Shown here one piece after another: positions 48,469 to 57,983 of a stretch of 64,000 nt of DNA. Below the pieces are notes generated by a model that saw nothing but the letters and a program-made list of their open reading frames with translations, did no database searches and had not been told where the DNA came from. This DNA comes from Stutzerimonas kunmingensis (GTDB taxonomy: Bacteria; Pseudomonadota; Gammaproteobacteria; Pseudomonadales; Pseudomonadaceae). Numbering within the stretch: position 1 is the stretch's first letter; every line of letters begins with the position of its first letter. The stretch spans positions 558,001 to 622,000 of the forward strand of contig NZ_PISM01000014.1 of assembly GCF_002929225.1 (NCBI RefSeq), read 5' to 3'. Position numbers and translations under genes: made by a program.

Positions 48469-49281
48469 TCAGTCGGCAAAGTCCGGCTTCTGTTTGCTCA
48501 TATGAGCGGCGATGGCGACCTTGATGTCGGCCGACTGCAGCATGGCCGCATTCCAGGTGGCGATGTACTCGAGACCATCGTCGACCCGGTGATCGCGCAT
48601 GTAACGGATCATCTCCTTGGTGCCGCGAATGGCGAGCGGTGATTTGCTGGCGATGTCACGGGCCAGCTCCAGCACGGCGTCCATCAGCATCTGCTGATCG
48701 GCATAGGTGCGATTGACCAGCCCGATGCTGCGAGCTTCCTCGCCGCTGATGGTGCGGCCGGTAAAGGCCAGTTCGCGCATCATGCCATCGCCGATGATGC
48801 GAGGCAGGCGCTGCAAGGTGCCGACATCGGCCGCCATGCCCATGTCGATTTCCTTGATCGAGAATTTCGCGTCCGCCGTGCTGTAACGCATGTCGCAAGC
48901 GGAGATCAGATCGATGGCGCCGCCCAGACAGTAACCCTGGATCGCGGCGATGACCGGCTTGCGGCAGTTGTCAACGGCATTGAACGATGCCTGCAGAGAG
49001 AGGATCTTGCGCCGCAGCTGCTCGGCATTGCGGCCGACGTCGTTACCAAGCTGGCTGCCGACCGAAGCCAGCATCTGCAGGTCTATACCGGAAGAGAAGT
49101 GGTCACCGGCGCCACTGAGGACGACTACGCGCACTTCGTCGGTTGCATCGATCCAGTTGAAGATATCGATGATTTCCGACCAGAACGCAGCGTCCATCGC
49201 ATTGATCTTTTCAGGCCGATTGATCACGACGCGGGCAATCTTGTCTGCCAACTCTACGCGGAAGGCTTTGTATTCGGTCAC
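48469..49281 (-). CDS. Enoyl-CoA hydratase/isomerase family (crotonase)
   Basis: A 270-residue crotonase. It has the oxyanion segment GDHFSSGIDLQ and the second segment KPVIAAIQGYCLGGAIDLISACDMRY with the conserved glycine pair; the glutamates usually found in hydratases are replaced around SIKEIDMGMAADVGTLQRLP, which has the aspartate and glutamate positions of dienoyl-CoA isomerases. The start is the GTG at 49281, with GAGGAT about 8 bases upstream. The exact reaction (hydratase, dienoyl-CoA isomerase or other) is uncertain. It is 37 bases before fimL. Confidence 0.85.
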   Translation of the reverse strand: MTEYKAFRVELADKIARVVINRPEKINAMDAAFWSEIIDIFNWIDATDEVRVVVLSGAGDHFSSGIDLQMLASVGSQLGNDVGRNAEQLRRKILSLQASFNAVDNCRKPVIAAIQGYCLGGAIDLISACDMRYSTADAKFSIKEIDMGMAADVGTLQRLPRIIGDGMMRELAFTGRTISGEEARSIGLVNRTYADQQMLMDAVLELARDIASKSPLAIRGTKEMIRYMRDHRVDDGLEYIATWNAAMLQSADIKVAIAAHMSKQKPDFAD

Positions 49282-49461
49282 GCTATCATCCTCGACAGCA
49301 AGGGCGCATGGGGAGCGCCGTGGCGGGCAAACCCGTACGACGGCGGGCAACTATAACAACTGCCACCACGACGAGTGAATGTCGATGCAGACGATGTGAT
49401 ACAGACCACGCCGCCAGACGACCTGTTCATGCCGTTGTAGACGGTGGCGAGCATCGACGCA

Positions 49462-51714
49462 TCATTCTTCGCGGATACAGTCGACGGTGTACACACATCC
49501 ATCCGCGCCTGCCTCATGTTGCAGGCCATGAACGTCGGCATCGAACCCGGGGAAACGCTCGGCGAAATCACGGGCGAAACGAAGGTAATCGAGAATCGAG
49601 CGAGTCTCTTCGGTAAAGCGCTCGCCCGGCATGATCAACGGGATACCCGGCGGATACGGCACCAGCATGACCGCCGCGATCTGGTCCTGCAGTGCCTCGA
49701 TCGGCACCGCTTCGACCTCGCCGCGAACCAGCTTGTCATAGGCCTGGGCCGGAGTCATCGCAGGCTCCGGCAACGCCGTGTACATCCTGCGCATGGCCCG
49801 CGCCGTGGCGTTTTCGCAATAACAGGCATGCAGCGCATCGCAGAGATCACGCAGCCCCATACCCGCATAGGCCGCTGCACCGGCGCGCGCAATCGATGGC
49901 AGGGCCTCGACCAGCGGGATATTGGCGTCGTAGTGACGCTTGAACTCCAGCAACTCGGTCAGCAGGGTGCTCCACTTGCCCTTGGTGATGCCCATGGAGA
50001 AAAGCACCAGCATCGAATACAGCCCGGTTTTTTCCACCACCAGACCACGTTCCCAGAGAAACTTGCTGACCACCGCCGCCGGTATGCCACTTTCACCCAG
50101 TGCGCCGGATGCGGTAAGGCCCGGAGTGACGAGCGTGACCTTGATTGGGTCGAGCAGTACGTAATCGTCGGCGATATCGCCGAAGCCATGCCAGTCAGCC
50201 GTTGGCTCGAGAAGCCAGTCCGGGGTCACCAGCGCCTCGGCGCCGTCGACCAGTGGCGGCTGCCAGATGCTGAACCACCAGTCGTCGGCATCGATGTGCT
50301 GGCGCAGGTTGGCCAGCGCCCGGCGAAAGCTCAGCGCCTCATCGAAGGTTTCCTGAATCAACGAGCGTCCCGCCGGGCCTTCCATCATGGCCGACGCCAC
50401 GTCCAGCGATGCGAGGATGCCGTACTGCGGCGAGGTGGAGATGTGCATCATGAAGGCTTCGTTGAAGCGATCGCGGTCGAGCTGCCGTGTCTGGCTGTCG
50501 AGCACATGGATCATCGAGGCCTGACTGAACGCCGCCAGCAGCTTGTGCGTCGAGTGGGTGGTGAACACCAGCGGACCCTGCTCCCGCGTATCCATGCCGT
50601 AGCGGCCGTCATAGAACTCGTGGAATGCCGCGTAGGCGTACCAGGCCTCGTCGAAGTGCAGCACTTCTACGTTGTCAGCCAGGGTGCGCTTGATCAGGTT
50701 GGCGTTGTAGCAGAGCCCGTCGTAGGTCGAGTTCGTCACCACCGCCAGCTTGACCTTCGGCGGCCGGCCACGCGCCAGCGGGTTGGCGGCGATCTTCGCC
50801 TGGATGGACTCGCGGGTGAATTCTTCCAGCGGAATCGGGCCGATGATGCCCAGCTCGTTGCGCGTCGGACTCATGTACAGCGGTATCGCGCCAGTCATGA
50901 TGATGGCGTGCAGAATCGATTTGTGGCAGTTGCGATCCACCAGTACCAGGTCGTCCCGCGCGACCATCGAATGCCAGACGATCTTGTTCGCCGTCGAGGT
51001 GCCATTGATTACGAAGAACGTGTGATCAGCGCCGAAGTTGCGTGCGGCGCGGGCTTCCGCCGCCGCTACCGGCCCGGTGTGATCGAGCAACGAGCCAAGC
51101 TCGGGTACCGAAACCGACAGGTCCGAGCGCAAGGTGTTTTCACCGAAGAACTGGTGGAACGCCTGGCCGACCGGACTCTTGCGGTAGGCCACGCCCCCAC
51201 CGTGTCCCGGCGTATGCCAGGAATAGTTCGACTCGCCGGTATGGCGTACCAGCGCGCTGAAAAACGGTGGTAGCAGATCCTCGAGATAACCGCGTGCGGC
51301 CCGGGCGACCTGGCGCGCAAGAAACGGCACGGTGTCCTCGTACAGGTAAAGCAGGCCGCGCAACTCGTTGAGATCGGCCATTGCCTCGGCAGGCGCATTC
51401 TCGATGGTGATCTGCTCGCCCAGTGCAAAGATCGGCAGACGCGGCGCGCGGCGACGAGCGACGCGGATCAGTTCCACCACGTCGTGCAGCAGGCGCTGAT
51501 TGTCACCGGCGCCTTCTGCCGCAACCAGGATGCAGGCCAGCCCATGGTGCGTGGAGGCGACGATTCGTCCCTCGTTGGAGCTTGCTGTAGGCAGGATATT
51601 GAAGCCGTCGCGCTCCAGTTCGGAAGCGATGCCACGCACTCGCTCACCGGCAACGGTATCGGCCTTTATGTCACGGTGAACGATGAGGATGGGGAATTTC
51701 AGGTCTTTGTACAT
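49462..51714 (-). CDS. ldcA: Lysine/arginine/ornithine decarboxylase LdcA
   Basis: A 750-residue PLP-dependent fold-III decarboxylase with an N-terminal wing domain (1-125), the PLP-binding core (HTPGHGGGVAYRKSPVG, then LHFDEAWYAYAAFHEFY) and the Schiff-base lysine in STHSTHKLLAAFSQ (about Lys391). It decarboxylates L-lysine to cadaverine, consuming a proton, and supports lysine catabolism in pseudomonads. The start at 51714 (MYKDLKFP) matches the family; eight codons upstream are open. No lysine antiporter gene is visible next to it, unlike in P. aeruginosa where a permease gene is close. Confidence 0.93.
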   Translation of the reverse strand: MYKDLKFPILIVHRDIKADTVAGERVRGIASELERDGFNILPTASSNEGRIVASTHHGLACILVAAEGAGDNQRLLHDVVELIRVARRRAPRLPIFALGEQITIENAPAEAMADLNELRGLLYLYEDTVPFLARQVARAARGYLEDLLPPFFSALVRHTGESNYSWHTPGHGGGVAYRKSPVGQAFHQFFGENTLRSDLSVSVPELGSLLDHTGPVAAAEARAARNFGADHTFFVINGTSTANKIVWHSMVARDDLVLVDRNCHKSILHAIIMTGAIPLYMSPTRNELGIIGPIPLEEFTRESIQAKIAANPLARGRPPKVKLAVVTNSTYDGLCYNANLIKRTLADNVEVLHFDEAWYAYAAFHEFYDGRYGMDTREQGPLVFTTHSTHKLLAAFSQASMIHVLDSQTRQLDRDRFNEAFMMHISTSPQYGILASLDVASAMMEGPAGRSLIQETFDEALSFRRALANLRQHIDADDWWFSIWQPPLVDGAEALVTPDWLLEPTADWHGFGDIADDYVLLDPIKVTLVTPGLTASGALGESGIPAAVVSKFLWERGLVVEKTGLYSMLVLFSMGITKGKWSTLLTELLEFKRHYDANIPLVEALPSIARAGAAAYAGMGLRDLCDALHACYCENATARAMRRMYTALPEPAMTPAQAYDKLVRGEVEAVPIEALQDQIAAVMLVPYPPGIPLIMPGERFTEETRSILDYLRFARDFAERFPGFDADVHGLQHEAGADGCVYTVDCIREE

Positions 51715-51830
51715 GCGCACTCTCTGCGAACGATCCACCTACAGGGTAGAAGCGTCCGCAGCAAAGGAACAGCGCATTGAAACGAGCGGTTGTGAGGCAG
51801 CGTCGCAAGTTGGCGGCAATGCCGAGCCAT

Positions 51831-52556
51831 TCAGACTTCGAGCTGAGCCCAGAGCGGAGCTGCGCCGGCGGCTTTCTCGATCGCGGCCATTCGCGCCATG
51901 TGCGCGGCAACCTCTTCTTCGGTAGCGCGCAGCACCGCAGTGCGCGGCCGATCGGCGGGTAGCCGGCGGATCGGCGTGGGCTGGGGGCGACCGCCGTCGG
52001 AACTTTCACCATCACCCGCGAGGGACAGATTGGTCTGCCCGCCGGTCATGGTCAGCCAGACGTCGGCGAGAATCTCGGCATCGAGCAGAGCGCCGTGCAG
52101 ATCGCGGCCCGAGTTGTCCACGCCGTAGCGTTTGCACAAGGCGTCGAGGCTGTTGCGCTGGCCCGGGTGACGCTCCCGAGCCATCAGCAGGGTATCGAGC
52201 ACCGAGCAGTGGTCGGTGATCTCGGCACGCTCCTGCTGACCGAGCAGCGCGAACTCGTTATTGATGAAGCCAAGGTCGAACGCGGCGTTGTGGATGACCA
52301 GCTGCGCGTCCTTGATGAACTCGAAGAACTCGTCGGCGATGTCGCGGAAACGCGGCTTGTCGACAAGAAACTCGTTGGTGATGCCGTGAACGGCAATCGC
52401 GCCCTCGTCCACTTCACGATCAGGTTGCAGATAGACGTGGTAGTGCCGCCCGGTCAGGCGGCGGCCGATGACTTCGACACAGCCAATCTCGATGATCCGG
52501 TGGCCATCGGTCACCGGCATGCCGGTCGTTTCGGTATCCAGCACTACGCTGCGCAT
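51831..52556 (-). CDS. dnaQ: DNA polymerase III epsilon subunit (3'-5' proofreading exonuclease)
   Basis: A 241-residue DnaQ protein. ExoI is LDTETTG (6-12), ExoII is HNAAFDLGF and ExoIII is the HGALLDAEILADVW segment with the catalytic His and Asp. It proofreads as part of the polymerase III core. The C-terminal region past residue 180 binds the alpha subunit. It is adjacent to rnhA on the same strand (15 bases apart), which is the inverse of the divergent rnhA-dnaQ pair of E. coli. Confidence 0.97.
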   Translation of the reverse strand: MRSVVLDTETTGMPVTDGHRIIEIGCVEVIGRRLTGRHYHVYLQPDREVDEGAIAVHGITNEFLVDKPRFRDIADEFFEFIKDAQLVIHNAAFDLGFINNEFALLGQQERAEITDHCSVLDTLLMARERHPGQRNSLDALCKRYGVDNSGRDLHGALLDAEILADVWLTMTGGQTNLSLAGDGESSDGGRPQPTPIRRLPADRPRTAVLRATEEEVAAHMARMAAIEKAAGAAPLWAQLEV

Positions 52557-52570
52557 ATCGTTTAGCTCAC

Positions 52571-53026
52571 TTACACAATCGGTTGTCGTTTGGCCTGTAC
52601 TACGCCGCGATTCGCAAGCAGGTCGGCATGCTCGTTACCGGGATGGCCGGTATGACCGCGAACCCACTCCCAGCTCACCTGATGGCGGTTGACCTGCTCG
52701 TCGAGCTGCTGCCAAAGGTCGGCATTCTTCACCGGCTGCTTGCTCGCCGTTTTCCAGCCGCGCTTCTTCCAGTTGGGCATCCAGTCGTTGATGCCCTGCA
52801 TGACGTACTGCGAGTCGGTCACCAAACGAACCTTGCACGAGCGCTTCAGCTCCGCCAACCCGCGGATTGCCGCCATGAGCTCCATGCGGTTGTTGGTGGT
52901 GTCGGGCTCGCCGCCCCAGAGCTCACGCTTGACGCCCTTATAGATAAGTAGCGCCCCCCAGCCGCCTGGGCCGGGATTGCCCTTGCAGGCACCGTCGGTG
53001 TAGATCTCGACCCAATCGTCGCTCAT
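52571..53026 (-). CDS. rnhA: Ribonuclease HI
   Basis: A 151-residue enzyme that cleaves RNA in RNA-DNA hybrids. The DEDD catalytic residues fit: [19 protein letters not shown] near the N-terminus (Asp10), the ELMAAIRGL segment (Glu48), LVTDSQYV (Asp70) and the C-terminal GNEHADLLA (Asp). Length is normal (E. coli 155). It lies between dnaQ and the methyltransferase gene on the same strand. Confidence 0.97.
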   Translation of the reverse strand: MSDDWVEIYTDGACKGNPGPGGWGALLIYKGVKRELWGGEPDTTNNRMELMAAIRGLAELKRSCKVRLVTDSQYVMQGINDWMPNWKKRGWKTASKQPVKNADLWQQLDEQVNRHQVSWEWVRGHTGHPGNEHADLLANRGVVQAKRQPIV

Positions 53027-53064
53027 GTGGATTGCTTACTCTGTTTGCCGACAGGCTCGGGGCG

Positions 53065-53835
53065 TCAAGGGAGTCGGTGTTGTTCGGCTTCGCGGCGGCT
53101 GACTTTGGCGACGGGCATCGGCAATAGCTTGCCCATGCGTTCGCGGCGCTCCTGGCGCAAGGGCCGCAGGCCGATCATCAACTTGCGCGCGACCAGCAGA
53201 TAGAAACCGCCAGTTGGCGCCTGCAACTGCTGCCCGACGGACTCCAGACGAGACAACCGCGCCTGCCAGTCGCTCGAAGAAAGCGGCGGACAATAGCATC
53301 CGAAGCGACGTTTCTCCAGCGCGAATCCCAGCAGGTTCAGCCAGTCCCCTACCCTTGACGGACGAATGCAACGCGCCTGCCGAAACGCCTCGCGAGAGAC
53401 CAGATGACGCAGGCCCCAGGCACTCCAAGGGTTGATACCGACGATCAGCAGATGCCCGCCCGGACGAACGCCACGCGCCGCTTCACGCAACAACCCATGG
53501 GGCGACAGGCTGAAATCCAATGCATGCTGCAGCACGACGACATCAGCAGCATGCTCGCCGAGCGGCCAGGCCTGCTCCTCGCAATGAATCTCCACACCAG
53601 GAAGTGGCGCACCGAGGCGAACGCTGCGTTTGATGTTCTGTGGTTGCACCGGCTCGCCGCTGAACGGGCCGTTATGCACCAGATAGCTGCCGAAACAACG
53701 CGCCAGCTCTTCGGTAAGGACTTGCTTCTCCTGAACCAGCAGCTGCTGGCCCAGCGGCCCCTCGAACCAGGCGGACGCCTCATTGATCATGGACAGCCAA
53801 TGGTCGCTGCCTTGGGTGGACGGTCGATCGTTCAT
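53065..53835 (-). CDS. Class I SAM-dependent methyltransferase
   Basis: A 256-residue methyltransferase with a Methyltransf_11-type core. [37 protein letters not shown] spans the motif II-IV region and WSAWGLRHL follows. The usual N-terminal GxGxG loop is poorly conserved here ([15 protein letters not shown]). The same gene precedes rnhA-dnaQ in other pseudomonads. Substrate unknown. It is divergent from gloB. Confidence 0.82.
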   Translation of the reverse strand: MNDRPSTQGSDHWLSMINEASAWFEGPLGQQLLVQEKQVLTEELARCFGSYLVHNGPFSGEPVQPQNIKRSVRLGAPLPGVEIHCEEQAWPLGEHAADVVVLQHALDFSLSPHGLLREAARGVRPGGHLLIVGINPWSAWGLRHLVSREAFRQARCIRPSRVGDWLNLLGFALEKRRFGCYCPPLSSSDWQARLSRLESVGQQLQAPTGGFYLLVARKLMIGLRPLRQERRERMGKLLPMPVAKVSRREAEQHRLP

Positions 53836-53944
53836 CGCTCGGCTCCGTTCGCCGCGCGATCTGCGCGGCGCTGAGTTCGCTCGGGTTCAACTTTCCCATG
53901 GGACTGCTAGGATGCGCCTTTGTCACTCAATTGGCGACCCGCCC

Positions 53945-54724
53945 ATGTTGAAGATCGAAGCCCTGCCCGCCTTCACCGACAACTACATCTGGTTGCTTCT
54001 GGACGAGGCCACTCAACGCTGCGCTGCCGTCGATCCCGGTGATGCCACGCCAGTCCTGAAGTGGCTGCGCGACCACTCGGACTGGCAGCTCAGTGACATC
54101 CTGATTACCCACCACCATCACGACCATGTCGGCGGCGTCGAACGGCTCAAGACACAGACCGGCGCGCGCGTTCATGGACCGGCGGCCGAGAACATTCCCG
54201 CGCGCGACGAGGCGCTGAGCGACGGCCAGCACCTCGAGGTACTCGGGACGGACTTGCAGGTCATCGCCGTCCCTGGCCACACGCTTGGCCATATCGCTTA
54301 TTTCAATGCCGACCCCGTGCAGCCCTGGCTGCTCTGTGGCGATACGCTGTTCGCCGCCGGCTGCGGGCGTCTGTTCGAAGGCACGCCCGAGCAGATGTTC
54401 CGCTCGCTGCAGCGCCTGGCCGATACACCGGATAGCACCCTCGTCTACTGCACCCACGAATACACGCTGAGCAATTTGCGCTTTGCCCGGGCAGTGGAAC
54501 CGGACAACCCGGCCATTGGAAAACGCATGCGCGAGGTGACCGAACTGCGCGAATCGAACCGCTTCAGCCTGCCAAGCAGAATGGATATCGAGCGCGCGAC
54601 CAACCCTTTTCTGCGTTGTGGTGTCGCCGCCGTTCAGCATGCGGCAAGCGAGCGCAGCGGCGGCCAGCTAGACGGCGATGTGGCGGTTTTCGCGGCTTTG
54701 CGCGCCTGGAAGGACGCCTTCTGA
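53945..54724 (+). CDS. gloB: Hydroxyacylglutathione hydrolase (glyoxalase II)
   Basis: A 259-residue metallo-beta-lactamase-fold hydrolase that splits S-D-lactoylglutathione to D-lactate and glutathione. The binuclear metal motif is [10 protein letters not shown] (residues 55-64), with [12 protein letters not shown] and [16 protein letters not shown] further on and the C-terminal GNPFLRC-like substrate region ATNPFLRC. The start at 53945 was chosen because it gives the usual N-terminus. Confidence 0.96.
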   Translation: MLKIEALPAFTDNYIWLLLDEATQRCAAVDPGDATPVLKWLRDHSDWQLSDILITHHHHDHVGGVERLKTQTGARVHGPAAENIPARDEALSDGQHLEVLGTDLQVIAVPGHTLGHIAYFNADPVQPWLLCGDTLFAAGCGRLFEGTPEQMFRSLQRLADTPDSTLVYCTHEYTLSNLRFARAVEPDNPAIGKRMREVTELRESNRFSLPSRMDIERATNPFLRCGVAAVQHAASERSGGQLDGDVAVFAALRAWKDAF

Positions 54725-54824
54725 CAAGGTCGACAGGTTCCCGAAACGCGGCATGCAGCCTTGACCCCACCAGGGGGCGTTCCTAGAATCCCCCGAATTT
54801 TGTTTCCGGGGAAGATTCCAGCCA

Positions 54825-56381
54825 ATGCCGCCAGCTCCCAAGAAACGCCTCGAACCGGACGCCTTGGCAGCCTCTGGTCGGGCGTTGGCTCTAGCCGTTT
54901 GCGTCGCCCTAGCGGGCTGTCAGAGCAACGCCGTGCGTGATGATGCACGCGATCAGGCAAGCCGCACCACGGCGCCTGTGGCAGAAGAGCCCATCTGGCT
55001 GAACGACACCCCCGTCATCACCGAACACCAGGACATCTGGGAGCGAATTCGCGAGGGTTACAAGCTTCAGGATCATCTGGACAGCAACCCCCGCATCGAG
55101 CAACAGCGCCTGCTGTTCTCCAGTCGCCCAAGATCCATCGAAATCGCCAGCGAGCGCGGCAGCCCCTATATCCACTACATTGTCGAGCGCCTCGAAGAGC
55201 GCGACATGCCGCTGGAACTGGCTTTGCTGCCGATCATCGAAAGCTCCTACGATCCCTTCGCCTATTCGCCCGCCCATGCCGTCGGGCTCTGGCAGTTCAT
55301 TCCCGCCACCGGCCGGCACTTCAATCTTCGGCAGACAAGCTGGTACGACGGCCGCCGTGACATCACCGCCTCGACCAATGCTGCCCTGCGTTATCTGAGC
55401 TACCTGCACGGCCTGTTCAACGGTGACTGGCTGCTGGCACTGGCTGCCTACAACTCGGGTGAAGGCACCGTGAGCCGGGCCATCGAACGCAACCAGAAGC
55501 TAGGCCTGCCGACCGACTACTGGAACCTGCCATTGCCGCAGGAAACCCGCGCCTACGTGCCGAAGCTGCTGGCCCTGTCGCAGTTGATCCAGGCCCCGGA
55601 GGCCTATGGCATCAATCTCAATCCGATCGCCAACGAGCCCTACTTCGAAGTCATCGCGCTCAAGCAGCGCATGGATCTGGCGCGGGTCGCCAAACTCGCC
55701 GACCTGGACGAGGACGAGCTCTACCAGCTGAATCCTGCCTTCACCCGCCGAATTACCCTGGATGGTCCGCAGCAGCTGCTGGTGCCAATGGAAAAGGCTG
55801 AAATGCTGGCAGCCAACCTGGCGCTGATGAAGCCGCAGGACCTGGTCGACTGGCAGCAGTATCAGGTGCGCGCAGGAGACACCCTGGGCGTCATCGCCAA
55901 CCGTCATCATCTGACCGTCAACATCATCCGCGACGTGAACCGGTTGAAGAGCGACACGTTGCGGATCGGGCAGGTCCTCAGCCTCCCAACCAGCGGTGAT
56001 GCCGGCGCTTCGCGGGAGTTGCTGCACGCTGTAGCGCGTCAGCCGGCCGCCACGCCGCGCAGCTACCGGGTCAAATCTGGCGACAATCTCTGGGACATCG
56101 CCAAGGCTCAGCGCGTCTCGGTACCCGACCTGCAGCGCTGGAACAAGCTCTCCGGCAGCCAGCTCAAAGTGGGCCAGGCGCTGTTCCTGCAGGGCCCGGC
56201 AGTAGCCAAAGCGCAGAGCAAGGGAAATTCGCCTACCTATTACAAAGTGCAGAAAGGCGACTCGCTGTACCAGATCGCCAAGCGCTTCAACGTACAGCTG
56301 AACAACCTGAAGACCTGGAACCCGAAAGGCACCAGCGTGCTGCGCCCTGGCCAGCTGCTGACGCTATACCTCGCCAACTAG
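54825..56381 (+). CDS. mltD: Membrane-bound lytic murein transglycosylase D
   Basis: A 518-residue lipoprotein with an N-terminal lipobox (LAGC, Cys32), an SLT domain with catalytic Glu139 (LPIIESSYDPFAYSPAHAVGLWQF), and three C-terminal LysM peptidoglycan-binding domains starting near residues 345, 405 and 470 (YQVRAGDTLGVIA, YRVKSGDNLWDIA, YKVQKGDSLYQIA). It cleaves glycan strands with 1,6-anhydro ends. Three LysM domains are more than the two of E. coli MltD. GGGGAAG lies upstream of the ATG. Confidence 0.95.
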   Translation: MPPAPKKRLEPDALAASGRALALAVCVALAGCQSNAVRDDARDQASRTTAPVAEEPIWLNDTPVITEHQDIWERIREGYKLQDHLDSNPRIEQQRLLFSSRPRSIEIASERGSPYIHYIVERLEERDMPLELALLPIIESSYDPFAYSPAHAVGLWQFIPATGRHFNLRQTSWYDGRRDITASTNAALRYLSYLHGLFNGDWLLALAAYNSGEGTVSRAIERNQKLGLPTDYWNLPLPQETRAYVPKLLALSQLIQAPEAYGINLNPIANEPYFEVIALKQRMDLARVAKLADLDEDELYQLNPAFTRRITLDGPQQLLVPMEKAEMLAANLALMKPQDLVDWQQYQVRAGDTLGVIANRHHLTVNIIRDVNRLKSDTLRIGQVLSLPTSGDAGASRELLHAVARQPAATPRSYRVKSGDNLWDIAKAQRVSVPDLQRWNKLSGSQLKVGQALFLQGPAVAKAQSKGNSPTYYKVQKGDSLYQIAKRFNVQLNNLKTWNPKGTSVLRPGQLLTLYLAN

Positions 56382-56392
56382 CCCTCCGCCAT

Positions 56393-57868
56393 TCACCCAG
56401 CCGGACGCTTGCTCAGGGACTCCAGGCAGCGTCCAGTCAGCTGGGTAAAGCGCTGAAACGCGACGAACTGTTCGTGTTTCAGCGCCCGCCCCGAAAGCCG
56501 GCAATCGCCGTAGATCACACCTATTTCACGCGTCCCCGCCATCAGCGGTGCGATGAAGAACATGCCATTGCCAAACCACTTTCGCAGCGGCTGGGTCACC
56601 AGGTCGGCCAAGTCATAACTTGCCGGCACGCCCATCCAGAGCGACTGCCGATGGCGCAGTGCGTAACTGAACACGTTCGGCTGCTCGGGTTGGTCAGCGG
56701 GAAGCACGAAGCCCTGAATCCAGGTCTCGGTCCCTTCACCGACGGCGCAACGCACCTTGAAACGCGTCTGCTGATCGGCCAGCACCGCCACCATCACACG
56801 TTCCAGGCCAACCCCGCGGTGCAGCCCCTTCAGCAGCGTATCCAGAATCAACGTGGCATCGCCGCCGCCTGAGGCCATGAGCCCCAGGTCCTGCAGCGCC
56901 TGTTGCATCAGCAACAGATCCGGTTGCAGCAAGGCTGCCTGACGCTGGGCCTGCTGCAGGCGGATCTGCTCGGGATCGGTACTGGGAATGAGCCGGCCCA
57001 GACGACTTGCGCCAAATGTGGTCGCCACCTGCACGGTTTCATCGGCGCTGGCGAGTATCTGCTGCAACGCATCAGCTTCATCCACGCCGGTGAACTCGGC
57101 CACGGCCCTGGTCAGTGACGTCATCCGCTCGCACTCCCAGCCTCCGAGTGCGGCTTCGCTGATCTGTACGCCCAGCGCGACCGCGCGAGCGGCCGGATCG
57201 CTGCTGGCCACCTGAGTGTGTGCAAGACTGGTCAACTCTCCCAGGTTCCAGCTTCTGACCAGACCCAGGCTGAGCTGCCGGAAGCTGGTGCCCAACACGC
57301 TCTGCACCGCATCGTCAGGCTTGATGCCCGGCTGCGTCAGCAGCAGGGCCAGCTCATCCGCCTGCTCTCCACCGCAGCCCCAGAACGCCAGCTCGCCCAC
57401 GTTGTAGAGCAGCGCGGCAATGAATACTTCTTCCTCGTGACGCGAAAGCACATAGCCGGCGATGTTGCGGGCTTGCACCGCGGCGTGAAACGAACGAGCC
57501 AGCAGTTCCAGCAGCTGCTCCCTCGGGGCGCGCTCAAGCAGGCTGTCGATCAGCGTGACCGACAGACTGATCAGGCGCACGTTCTCGAAGCCGATCATCA
57601 CGATGGCCCGAGAAATCGTCTTGATGGTCTCCTGGGAGGGGTTGTAATAGCTGCTATTGCCGACCCTCAGCACCTTGGAAGTCAGCGAGGCATCACGAAG
57701 CAGTACATCGGCCAGTTGCTGCACCGAAGCATGTTCATGCACGGCAAGGCGCTGCAGATCCTTGACCACGGACGCCAACGCAGGCAGCTCCGATTGATTC
57801 AGGCGGTCTATCCATGCCTGAAGACCCTGGGCACGTACATCCAAGAGGTCACCTCTGCACAATGCCAT
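56393..57868 (-). CDS. HDOD-domain protein with C-terminal GAF-like domain
   Basis: A 491-residue protein. Residues 20-215 are an HDOD domain (SELPALASVVKDLQRLAVHEHASVQQLADVLLRDASLTSKVLRVGNS), and the later part (about 320-491) resembles a GAF-type sensor (VGLERVMVAVLADQQTRFKVRCAVGEG, GMFFIAPLMAGTREIGVIYGD). HDOD proteins are signalling components of uncertain activity. The start is uncertain: 57868 (ATG) has a weak ribosome-binding site, while a TTG at 57844 has AGAGG 7 bases upstream. It is convergent with mltD and divergent from the Npp operon. Confidence 0.82.
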   Translation of the reverse strand: MALCRGDLLDVRAQGLQAWIDRLNQSELPALASVVKDLQRLAVHEHASVQQLADVLLRDASLTSKVLRVGNSSYYNPSQETIKTISRAIVMIGFENVRLISLSVTLIDSLLERAPREQLLELLARSFHAAVQARNIAGYVLSRHEEEVFIAALLYNVGELAFWGCGGEQADELALLLTQPGIKPDDAVQSVLGTSFRQLSLGLVRSWNLGELTSLAHTQVASSDPAARAVALGVQISEAALGGWECERMTSLTRAVAEFTGVDEADALQQILASADETVQVATTFGASRLGRLIPSTDPEQIRLQQAQRQAALLQPDLLLMQQALQDLGLMASGGGDATLILDTLLKGLHRGVGLERVMVAVLADQQTRFKVRCAVGEGTETWIQGFVLPADQPEQPNVFSYALRHRQSLWMGVPASYDLADLVTQPLRKWFGNGMFFIAPLMAGTREIGVIYGDCRLSGRALKHEQFVAFQRFTQLTGRCLESLSKRPAG

Positions 57869-57983
57869 TACGGGAAATGACCGGCAGTTTGCCCGAGTTG
57901 CCCGGCCTTTTTCCAGCGCATACAAGCTGTTACTGTACCGGCCCGAGAAGCCCCTAAGCGCCAAGGATCGGATTTCCCGTCTG

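Noticed and set aside
49444..51273. A 609-codon plus frame opposite ldcA
   Set aside because: Shadow of a well-conserved decarboxylase; arginine- and histidine-rich translation with no domain.
51715..51830. ArgR site upstream of ldcA
   Set aside because: LdcA is ArgR-controlled in P. aeruginosa, but no TGTCGC-N8-AA site could be found with confidence.
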